Shown here in pieces: positions 50,966 to 58,549 of a stretch of DNA of 64,000 nt (positions are counted from its first letter, which is position 1; the number at the start of each line of letters is the position of its first letter). Origin of the DNA: Knoellia sp031844405 (GTDB taxonomy: Bacteria > Actinomycetota > Actinomycetes > Actinomycetales > Dermatophilaceae); assembly GCA_031844405.1 (NCBI GenBank), contig JAUZVC010000002.1, forward strand, positions 814,458 to 878,457, read 5' to 3'. A program made the translations under genes and the position numbers. The notes beneath the pieces were generated by a model. It was not told the DNA's origin and ran no database searches. It saw only the letters and a list, made by a program, of their open reading frames with translations.

Positions 50966-53434
50966 ATGCCGGTCACTCCCGTCGTCGTCGGACCCTCCGG
51001 TCGCGCCGTGCCCACGTCCACCTACCGGCTCCAGGTGCACGGTGGGTTCGGCTTCGACGCGGCGGCGGAGCAGACGGCCTATCTCGCGTCTCTCGGGGTC
51101 TCGCACCTCTATCTGTCGCCCATCCTCCAGCCGGCTCCCGGCTCGACCCACGGCTACGACGTCGTGGACCACACCCGCCTCAACGAGGAGGCGGGTGGAC
51201 GCGAGGCGTTCGACCGGCTCGTCGCGGCTGCCCACGATCACGGGCTCGGGATCCTCGTCGACGTCGTCCCCAACCACATGACGGTGCCGGACGCGACGTG
51301 GCGCAACCCGGCGCTGTGGTCACTCCTGCGTGAGGGCCGTGCGTCCGAGGCGGCGCGCTGGTTCGACATCGACTGGGACGCCCAGGAGGGGCGGGTGCTC
51401 ATGCCCGTCCTCGGCGGGTCCCTCGAGGACGCGCTGTCCGCCGGCGAGCTGTCGGTGGCGCGTGACGGTGGTGCGGGCGGCGGCGAGACCGTGCTGCGCT
51501 ACTACGACCACGAGTACCCCGTAGCCGTCGGGACGGAGGACCTGCCGCTCGCGGATCTCGTTGCGGCACAGGCCTACCGGCTCACCTTCTGGCGCGACGG
51601 CGCGGCTGACCTCAACTACCGGCGCTTCTTCGACGTCACCTCGCTCATGGCCGTCCGGGTCGAGGACCCAGACGTCTTCGAGGCGACGCACCGGCTGCTT
51701 CTCGAGCTGTATGCGGAGGGAGCCGTCGACGGGTTCCGGATCGACCACCCGGACGGGCTGGCCGACCCGGGCCGCTACCTCGCGCTGCTCGCGGACGCGA
51801 CCGGCGACGCGTGGGTCGTCGCCGAGAAGATCCTCGAGGGCGAGGAGCAGCTGCCCGAGTCGTGGCGGTGTGCCGGGACGACGGGCTACGACACGTTGCT
51901 CCGGGTCCAGCAGGTGCTCACGTCGGGCGCGGGCGACGAGGTGCTCGACCGGCTCTGGGCCGAGCACGCGCCGCCGGGGCGGGAGGCTCTCGACGACGTC
52001 GTCCTCGAGTCGAAGCGGCTCGTCGTCGAGACCGTCCAGGCCGCCGAGGTCAACCGGCTCATGCGGCTGGTGCAGCAGGTGCTGCCCGGTATGGAATCCG
52101 CACCGCTGCGGCGTGCCCTCGAGGCGCTGCTCGTCTCGATGGACCGCTACCGCGCCTACCTCGTTCCCGGGGAGCCGAAGGACGAGGACCAGCTCGCGGT
52201 GCTCGACGGGGCGGTCTCGCGAGCGCAGAAGCTCCTCGACCCCTCCGACCACGAAGCGCTGACGGTCGTCGACCGTCTCGTGCGTGGCGATCGCCTGGGC
52301 GAGTCGCAGGTCGGCACGGAGGCGGCCCAGGTGGAGCTCATGGTGCGCTTCCAGCAGACCTGCGGACCTGTCATGGCCAAGGGCATCGAGGACACCGCCT
52401 TCTATCGCTGGGCCCGGATGACGGGTGCCAACGAGGTCGGCGGGCACCCGTCGCACCTGTCGATCGAGCCGGCGGAGTTCCACGCCTTCGAGGCGCGGCA
52501 GCTGGCGACGTGGCCCGTGACGATGACGACGCTCACCACGCACGACACGAAGCGCTCCGAGGACGTCCGGGCCCGGCTCATGACCCTCGCCGAGTCGGCG
52601 TCCGAGTGGTCGGAGTGGGTGCACGCGGCGTCCGACCTCGCTGCGGCGTCCCGCGGCTCGCTCGTCGACCCGGCCACCGAGTACCTCGTGTGGCAGACAG
52701 TCCTCAGTGCGTGGCCGATCACGCCCGACCGGATCGAGGGATACGTCCTCAAGGCGGTCCGCGAGGCCAAGGACCAGACGGCGTGGGTCGACGGCGACGC
52801 CGACTACGAGGCCGCAGTCGTGGCGTTCGCTCGGTCCGTCGTGGCCGACGACGCCGTGGCCCGGCACGTCGAGTCGTGGCTGGCCGACCACTCCGCGTCG
52901 CAGCGAGCCAACGTCCTCGGTCAGAAGCTGCTCCAGCTCGTGGCGGTCGGGGTGCCCGACGTCTACCAGGGCGCCGAGCTGCAGGCGCTGACGCTCGTCG
53001 ACCCCGACAACCGCGGTGCCGTCGACTACCCCGAGCGGCGTGCTCGTCTGCAGCGGCTGGACGCCGGGGAGCGACCGAGCGACCTCGACGACGAGAAGCT
53101 GCTCGTCACCGCCGCCTCACTGCGACTGCGCCGACAGCTCGCCGAGGTCTTCGTCGGGCCGGAGTCGACCTACGAGGCAGTCGCCACGACGTCGCCGCAC
53201 GCGCTGGGTCTGGCGCGGGGTGACGCCTCCGGGCCAAAGGTGGTCGCCGTCGTCACCCGCGCGGCTGACCGGCTCGCCGACGCCGGCGGTTTCGGCGATA
53301 CCACCGTGGCGCTACCCGAGGGCGAGTGGCGGAACCTGTTGTCGCACAGTGGACGTGACGAGTTCGCGGGGGAGGCCCGCCTGGTCGACCTGCTGGCGGA
53401 CCTGCCCGTCGCACTTCTGGAGAGGCAGCCATGA
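50966..53434 (+). CDS. treY: Malto-oligosyltrehalose synthase
   Basis: The 822-residue GH13 enzyme converts the reducing-end maltose of a maltooligosaccharide to a trehalose unit. Typical segments are 'STYRLQVHGGFGFDAAAEQT' 'AYLASLGVSHLYLSPI', 'STHGYDVVDHTRLNEEAGG', 'VDVVPNHMTVPDAT', 'GFRIDHPDGLADP', 'VVAEKILEGEEQLP' and the C-terminal 'GVPDVYQGAELQALTLVDPD' 'NR'. It begins five bases after the glgX stop; an octamer copy covers the start codon. Its stop overlaps treZ (ATGA). Confidence 0.96.
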   Translation: MPVTPVVVGPSGRAVPTSTYRLQVHGGFGFDAAAEQTAYLASLGVSHLYLSPILQPAPGSTHGYDVVDHTRLNEEAGGREAFDRLVAAAHDHGLGILVDVVPNHMTVPDATWRNPALWSLLREGRASEAARWFDIDWDAQEGRVLMPVLGGSLEDALSAGELSVARDGGAGGGETVLRYYDHEYPVAVGTEDLPLADLVAAQAYRLTFWRDGAADLNYRRFFDVTSLMAVRVEDPDVFEATHRLLLELYAEGAVDGFRIDHPDGLADPGRYLALLADATGDAWVVAEKILEGEEQLPESWRCAGTTGYDTLLRVQQVLTSGAGDEVLDRLWAEHAPPGREALDDVVLESKRLVVETVQAAEVNRLMRLVQQVLPGMESAPLRRALEALLVSMDRYRAYLVPGEPKDEDQLAVLDGAVSRAQKLLDPSDHEALTVVDRLVRGDRLGESQVGTEAAQVELMVRFQQTCGPVMAKGIEDTAFYRWARMTGANEVGGHPSHLSIEPAEFHAFEARQLATWPVTMTTLTTHDTKRSEDVRARLMTLAESASEWSEWVHAASDLAAASRGSLVDPATEYLVWQTVLSAWPITPDRIEGYVLKAVREAKDQTAWVDGDADYEAAVVAFARSVVADDAVARHVESWLADHSASQRANVLGQKLLQLVAVGVPDVYQGAELQALTLVDPDNRGAVDYPERRARLQRLDAGERPSDLDDEKLLVTAASLRLRRQLAEVFVGPESTYEAVATTSPHALGLARGDASGPKVVAVVTRAADRLADAGGFGDTTVALPEGEWRNLLSHSGRDEFAGEARLVDLLADLPVALLERQP

Positions 53435-55161
53435 TCGAGGTCTGGGCCCCCGAGGCGAAGCAGGTCGAGCTCCAGCTCGGCGCTCCCGGCGAGGACACGC
53501 AGCGCCTGCCGATGGTGCGCGACGACCGCGGCTGGTGGCGCTGGGAGGGGGAGGGGCCGGCATACGACGTCCTCGACTACGCCTTCGTCCTCGATGGCGA
53601 GGAGCCCGCGCTGCCCGACCCGCGCAGCGCGTGGCAGCCGCACGGTGTCGACGGGCCGAGCCGGACCTATGACGTGCACGCGCACGAGTGGGCGGACACA
53701 GGATGGCGGGGGCCGCGCGACGGCGCCGGGACGCTCGGTGGCGTCGTCTACGAGTGCCACATCGGGACGTTCACCGCCGAGGGCACGTTCGACGCCGCTG
53801 TCGAGCGGCTCGACCACCTCGTCGAGCTCGGTGTCGACGTCGTCGAGATCCTGCCCGTCGCCGCGATCCCGGGACGCTGGGGCTGGGGTTACGACGGCGT
53901 CGACCTGTATGCCGTCCACGACGCCCTTGGCGGTCCGGCCGCCTTCCAGCGGTTCGTCGACGCGTGCCACGCGCGTGGGCTGGGGGTCTGCCTCGACGTC
54001 GTCTACAACCACCTCGGGCCGAGCGGCAACTACCTCGGGCGGTTCGGTCCCTACTTCACCGACTCGCACATGACGCCGTGGGGTCCGGCGGTCAACCTCG
54101 ACGCCCCCGGCTCCGACGAGGTGCGGGCGTTCATCGTCGAGAATGCGCTGCGCTGGATGCGTGACTTCCACGTCGACGCGCTTCGGCTCGATGCCGTGCA
54201 CGCGCTCGTCGACGAGGGGGAGCGGCACCTGCTCGCGGAGCTCTCGGATGCCGTGGCTGCGCTGTCGAGCGAGCTCGGACGGCCGCTCGACCTCATCGCC
54301 GAGAGCGACCTCAACGACACGGCGATGGTCACGCCCACCGCCGAGGGCGGGTTCGGCATGACGGCACAGTGGGCCGACGACGTGCACCACGGGCTGCACG
54401 TCGCACTCACCGGCGAGACCCAGGGCTACTACGAGGACTTCGGCGGCGGCACGCGCACGATGCCCGACGGCGGGCCGCTCGACGTGCTGGCCCACGTGCT
54501 CACGCGCGGCTTCCTCCACGAGGGCACGTGGTCGACCTTCCGGGAGCGCGAGTGGGGTCGCCCGGTCGACGTCGACGCGCTCGACGGTCGACGGCTCGTG
54601 ACCTATCTCCAGACCCACGACCAGGTCGGCAACCGCGCGACGGGCGACCGCATCAGCGCGATGCTCTCGCCCGGACGCGCGGCCATCGGCGCGGCGCTCT
54701 ACCTGCTCGGGCCGGGGACGCCGATGCTCTTCATGGGCGAGGAGTTCGCGGCGTCGACGCCGTGGCAGTTCTTCACCGACTTCACCGACGAGGGCATGGC
54801 CGAGGCGGTCCGGGCCGGGCGGCGGGCGGAGTTCGCGGCCCACGGCTGGTCTGAGTCCGAGGTGCCCGACCCCCAGTCGCGGGCGACGCGGGACGCCAGT
54901 GTCCTTCGATGGGACGAGCTGGACTCCGAGCCGCACGCCTCTCTGCTGCAGTGGTACCGCGATCTCATCGCGTTGCGCCGCAGCGTCATCGGCACCTCGG
55001 AGACCCGCTTCGTGGACGTGACGTGCCAGGTCGAGGACGGCGGTGACACGTTCGTCATGACCCACCGCGGCATCGAGGTGCGCGCGGACCTGGCCCACGA
55101 CACGGTGACCGTGACGACGACCGGCGTGGACGGCATACGCGAACCGCTGACCTACCCCTGA
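53431..55161 (+). CDS. treZ: Malto-oligosyltrehalose trehalohydrolase
   Basis: The 576-residue GH13 enzyme releases trehalose from maltooligosyltrehalose. The short N-terminal CBM48-like domain 'IEVWAPEAKQVELQLG' is followed by 'YECHIGTFTAEGTFDAAVER', 'LDVVYNHLGPSGNYLG', nucleophile Asp in 'HVDALRLDAVHALVD', acid Glu in 'LIAESDLND' and 'LQTHDQVGNRA'. It is the third gene of the trehalose operon and the last before the strong hairpin at 55176. Trehalose production from glycogen supports osmotic and desiccation tolerance. Confidence 0.96.
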   Translation: MIEVWAPEAKQVELQLGAPGEDTQRLPMVRDDRGWWRWEGEGPAYDVLDYAFVLDGEEPALPDPRSAWQPHGVDGPSRTYDVHAHEWADTGWRGPRDGAGTLGGVVYECHIGTFTAEGTFDAAVERLDHLVELGVDVVEILPVAAIPGRWGWGYDGVDLYAVHDALGGPAAFQRFVDACHARGLGVCLDVVYNHLGPSGNYLGRFGPYFTDSHMTPWGPAVNLDAPGSDEVRAFIVENALRWMRDFHVDALRLDAVHALVDEGERHLLAELSDAVAALSSELGRPLDLIAESDLNDTAMVTPTAEGGFGMTAQWADDVHHGLHVALTGETQGYYEDFGGGTRTMPDGGPLDVLAHVLTRGFLHEGTWSTFREREWGRPVDVDALDGRRLVTYLQTHDQVGNRATGDRISAMLSPGRAAIGAALYLLGPGTPMLFMGEEFAASTPWQFFTDFTDEGMAEAVRAGRRAEFAAHGWSESEVPDPQSRATRDASVLRWDELDSEPHASLLQWYRDLIALRRSVIGTSETRFVDVTCQVEDGGDTFVMTHRGIEVRADLAHDTVTVTTTGVDGIREPLTYP

Positions 55162-55175
55162 CGCCACCCGACTTC

Positions 55176-55234
55176 TTGCGAAAAGCGGACGTTCTCGGCC
55201 CGAAACGTGGCCTCAGAACGTCCGCTTTTCGCAA
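55176..55234. terminator. Strong hairpin between treZ and tesB
   Basis: A perfect 20-base stem (55176-55195 with 55215-55234) with a 19-base loop, starting 15 bases after treZ and ending exactly where the convergent tesB stop codon begins. It contains GCGAAAAGC and would end transcripts from both sides. Confidence 0.85.
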
Positions 55235-56206
55235 TCAGTCGCGGACGCGGAGCATGCCCTCCTGGGCGGTCGAGGCGACGAGGGTGCCGTCGGCCGTGAA
55301 CATCCGGCCGATGGACAGGCCGCGGCCGCCCTGAGCGGACGGCGACTGCTGGGCGTAGAGCAGCCAGTCGTCCGCGCGAGCCGGGCGGTGGAACCACATG
55401 GCGTGGTCGAGGCTCGCGACGTTGAGCCCGCCGCCGACCCATTGGCGGCCGTGCTTGCGCAGGACGGGTTCGAGCAGGGCGTAGTCGGATGCATAGGCGA
55501 GGACGGCCGAGTGCAGGAGTGGGTCGTCGGGCAGGCGACCCACGGCGCGGGTCCACACGCTCTGCTGCGCCACCCGCTCGTCGGCGGGCGCGAGGAAGAG
55601 CTGGCCCTCGACGTGACGCTGCTCGATGGCCCGGTCGGCGACGTGCTTCGCGCCGGGATGGTCGATGCCGCCGAAGACGTCGCTGAGCGACTGCAGGCCC
55701 TCGGGTCCGGGGACGTCGGGCATCTCGTCCTGGTGGTCGAGCCCGTCGGCCGGCTCCTGGAAGGAGCAGCTCATCGAGAGGATCGGCTTGCCGTTCTGGA
55801 TCGCGTGGGCGCGCCGGGTCGAGAACGACCGGCCGTCACGCATCCGCTCGACCGCGAAGGTGATCGGCTGGGTGTCGTCGCCGGGGCGCATGAAGTAGGC
55901 GTGCAGGGAGTGGATCGGGCGCGGAGCCTCGCCCTCGCCGGGGGTGACGGTGCGCCCGCACGCGACCACCCCCTGCGCGAGCACCTGTCCGCCGAAGACG
56001 CGACCGTGCGGCATCTTCTGGCTCTGCCCGCGGAAGAGCGTCATCTCCTCGGCGAACGCCAACGGCGACGTCGTGCTGCTCGCCCCGTCGTCGAGGGAGG
56101 CGGTGACGCTCATGTCGGCCCGGCCGACCTCCTCGAGGTCGAGGACGGCGAGCAGCTCGGCCAGCGCGGGAGGGGTGTCGGCTGCAGGATCGTTCACAGG
56201 CGTCAC
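55235..56206 (-). CDS. tesB: Acyl-CoA thioesterase II
   Basis: The 323-residue double-hotdog thioesterase hydrolyses medium/long acyl-CoA. It shows 'FRGQSQKMPHGRVFGGQVLA' 'QGVVACGRTV', 'LHAYFMRPGD', 'RDGRSFSTRRAHAIQNGKPI' and, in the second repeat, the catalytic Asp in 'VASLDHAMWFHRPARADDWL' with Ser/Thr and Gln in 'YAQQSPSAQGGRGLSIGRMF'. Length is typical. It is convergent with treZ. Confidence 0.95.
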   Translation of the reverse strand: MTPVNDPAADTPPALAELLAVLDLEEVGRADMSVTASLDDGASSTTSPLAFAEEMTLFRGQSQKMPHGRVFGGQVLAQGVVACGRTVTPGEGEAPRPIHSLHAYFMRPGDDTQPITFAVERMRDGRSFSTRRAHAIQNGKPILSMSCSFQEPADGLDHQDEMPDVPGPEGLQSLSDVFGGIDHPGAKHVADRAIEQRHVEGQLFLAPADERVAQQSVWTRAVGRLPDDPLLHSAVLAYASDYALLEPVLRKHGRQWVGGGLNVASLDHAMWFHRPARADDWLLYAQQSPSAQGGRGLSIGRMFTADGTLVASTAQEGMLRVRD

Positions 56207-56240
56207 CCTAACGACGCGGCGGCTGAGGCGATGCCCTGGC

Positions 56241-57698
56241 TCAGGCGACGAGGGGACCGCGTGGTGGCCGGCGGGTGCCGCGGCGCCGTGCCGACGAGCC
56301 GTCGGCGACCGTGGTGAGGGCTCGCGCGAGTCGCTCCACCGCCTCGGTGAGCTCGTCCGGTCCGAGGACGTAGGGCAGGCGGATCCAGCGGTCGAGACCG
56401 CCGGCGGCTGCGAACCGCGGACCGTCGGCGAAGAGCAGCCCTTCGTCCTCGGCGGCGAGGGTGACCTCGAGCGCGACCGGCTCGGGCAGCTCGACCCAGA
56501 GCGACAACCCGCCCCGCGGGACGACGAACCTCAGTTCCGGGCAGCGGGCGCGCAGGGCCGCGACGAGGGCGTCTCGCGACTCGACGAGGAGCGCTCGACG
56601 TTCCTGCGTGATGCCGGGCGAGGCGCGCATGAGGTGGAGCAGGACGAGCTGGTCGATGACGGGGGCGCCGATGTCGAGCGGGACCCGCGCGGCGTGCAGC
56701 CGCTCGTGCAGGTGCTCGGGTGCGCGGAGCCAGCCGATCCGCAGGCCGCCCCAGTGCGACTTCGACGCGCTGCCGACCGACACCGTGTCGCGGTGGTGCG
56801 CGCCGAAGGGCAGCGGCATCGCGCCCTCGTGGTCGAGCGCGATCTCGACCACGGTCTCGTCGACGATCGCCGTGGTCCGGGTGTGCCGCAACGCCTTTGC
56901 CACATCGGCACGCTGCTCGTCGGACATGAGGTTGCCGGTCGGGTTGTGGAAGTCGGGCAGGAGGAAGGCTGCCCGCGCACCCGCCGCGCGGATCGTCGAC
57001 GTCATCGTCGGGATGTCCCACCCGGTGGGCTCGACGGGCACAGCCGCGATGCGGGCGCGCAGCTGGCGCAACGTCGGGAAGATGTTGGGATAGGTCGGTG
57101 TCTCCATGACGACGGTGTCGCCGGGGGACAGCAGCGCCCGCGCGGCGATGGCGGTGCCGACGACGGCGCCGGTCGTCACGAGCACCTCGTCGGCGGTCGT
57201 CGGCAGACCGCGCTCGGTGTAGTGCTCGGCGATGGCTCTGCGCAGCTCGGGCACGCCGTCTACGTGGTAGCCGCTGCCCCTGAGGTAGTCCGGCGACGAC
57301 GCGATCGCCGCCTCCGCCGCCTGGGTCATGCCGGCGGGCGCGCGCTGCGCCGCACACGTGAGGTCGATCGCTCCCTCCGGCACGTGGGGCGACAGGTGCA
57401 GGCCCGTGTCACGCCGCACGACGCCCGCGGGCAGGCTCGCGACGCTGCCCGACCCGCGACGCGAGGTGAGGTAGCCGCGCTCGCGGAGCACGGCATACGC
57501 ACTGCTCACGGTCGTTCGGCTCAACCCGAGGGCGACAGTGAGGTCGCGCTCGCTCGGCAGGCGCGTCCCGACCGCGATGCGGCCGTCCGCGATGAGCAGC
57601 CGCAGGGCGTCCGCGACGCCCTGGTATGCCGGCCCCTCACCTCGCGCGGGCCCGATGAGGTCGGCGGCTCGGACGGCGGAGAGGACGGGCGCGGACAT
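56241..57698 (-). CDS. MocR-type regulator (GntR wHTH fused to aminotransferase), YczR-like
   Basis: The protein has 485 residues. Residues about 20-95 are a GntR winged helix ('YQGVADALRLLIADGRIAVG' 'TRLPSERDLTVALGLSRTTV' 'SSAYAVLRERGYL'), and 120-460 is a fold-type I PLP domain with 'PDFHNPTGNLM' and the PLP lysine in 'SVGSASKSHWGGLRIGWLR'. MocR proteins use PLP or related vitamers as effectors. It diverges from a yczE-like gene, a pairing known from many bacteria (yczR-yczE). The start at 57698 was preferred to 57716 by the regulatory spacing. Confidence 0.92.
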   Translation of the reverse strand: MSAPVLSAVRAADLIGPARGEGPAYQGVADALRLLIADGRIAVGTRLPSERDLTVALGLSRTTVSSAYAVLRERGYLTSRRGSGSVASLPAGVVRRDTGLHLSPHVPEGAIDLTCAAQRAPAGMTQAAEAAIASSPDYLRGSGYHVDGVPELRRAIAEHYTERGLPTTADEVLVTTGAVVGTAIAARALLSPGDTVVMETPTYPNIFPTLRQLRARIAAVPVEPTGWDIPTMTSTIRAAGARAAFLLPDFHNPTGNLMSDEQRADVAKALRHTRTTAIVDETVVEIALDHEGAMPLPFGAHHRDTVSVGSASKSHWGGLRIGWLRAPEHLHERLHAARVPLDIGAPVIDQLVLLHLMRASPGITQERRALLVESRDALVAALRARCPELRFVVPRGGLSLWVELPEPVALEVTLAAEDEGLLFADGPRFAAAGGLDRWIRLPYVLGPDELTEAVERLARALTTVADGSSARRRGTRRPPRGPLVA

Positions 57699-57709
57699 GA
57701 GGCCACTGT

Positions 57710-57746
57710 CCCACAAGTGGCCATGGATCGTCAGTCCACTTGTGGG
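57710..57746. promoter_or_regulatory. Inverted repeat between mocR-like and yczE-like genes
   Basis: CCCACAAGTGG (57710-57720) and CCACTTGTGGG (57736-57746) are perfect inverted copies separated by 15 bases, and each half is itself nearly palindromic. They fill the whole intergenic region and overlap the yczE ribosome site, so they are the probable MocR binding sites controlling both genes. Confidence 0.7.
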
Positions 57747-57760
57747 GGAGGATGCGACGC

Positions 57761-58549
57761 ATGAGCCCGATCCAGACCCTTCGCGCGGGTGCCGCCCGCC
57801 GCGTCGATCTTGTCCCGATGACCCCGATGGAGCAGCTGCGTGCCGGTCACACCGTGCGCCGCGTGACCCAGCTCCTCGTCGGGCTCTGGCTCTATGGCAC
57901 GGCGATGGCGATGTTCATCCGGGCCGAGCTCGGGCTCGACCCGTGGGACGTCTTCCACTACGGCGTGCAGGAGAAGGTCGGCTGGAGCTTCGGCACCGTC
58001 GTGGTCGTCGTCGGCTTCCTCGTGCTGCTCCTCTGGATCCCGCTGCGGCAGTGGCCGGGGCTCGGCACGGTGATGAACGTCTTCGTCATCGGCATCGCCA
58101 CCGACGTCATGCTCGCGGTGCTCGAGACCCCGGATGCGCTGTGGGTGCGGTGGGCGTTCCTCCTCGGCGGCATCGCCGTCAACGGGCTCGGTGGGGCGCT
58201 CTACATCGGCAGCCAGTACGGCCCCGGCCCGCGCGACGGGCTCATGACCGGACTGGCGCGCCGCACCGGGCTGTCGATCCGGCTCATCCGCACGGCCCTC
58301 GAGGTGAGCGTGCTCGCCGTGGGGTGGCTTCTCGGTGGTGTCGTCGGCGTCGGCACGGTGCTCTATGCACTGCTCATCGGCCCAGCGGTCCAGGCGTTCC
58401 TGCCGATCGTCACCGTGCGGGTCCATCCGCCGGCGCGGCTCGCGGGCAGGGAGTCGGGGTCAGCCGTCGACGGCGAGCGCGAACGGCAGGACTCCGTCGA
58501 CCCCCGCTCGGCGGAGCTCGCGACCTGCGACAGTGAGCGTCCAGCGTGA
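57761..58549 (+). CDS. YczE/YitT-family membrane protein
   Basis: The 262-residue protein has five hydrophobic segments: 'LLVGLWLYGTAMAMFI', 'VVVVVGFLVLLLWIPL', 'MNVFVIGIATDVMLAV', 'WAFLLGGIAVNGLGGALYI' and 'VSVLAVGWLLGGVVGVGTVL' 'YALLI'. The motif 'GPGPRDGLMTGLARRTG' is the YczE signature. The start ATG at 57761 follows GGGGAGG; the ATG at 57752 is too close to that site. The last ~45 residues are hydrophilic and read through the end of the convergent recQ gene, 90 bases of overlap. Function unknown, perhaps vitamin B6-related transport. Confidence 0.85.
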   Translation: MSPIQTLRAGAARRVDLVPMTPMEQLRAGHTVRRVTQLLVGLWLYGTAMAMFIRAELGLDPWDVFHYGVQEKVGWSFGTVVVVVGFLVLLLWIPLRQWPGLGTVMNVFVIGIATDVMLAVLETPDALWVRWAFLLGGIAVNGLGGALYIGSQYGPGPRDGLMTGLARRTGLSIRLIRTALEVSVLAVGWLLGGVVGVGTVLYALLIGPAVQAFLPIVTVRVHPPARLAGRESGSAVDGERERQDSVDPRSAELATCDSERPA

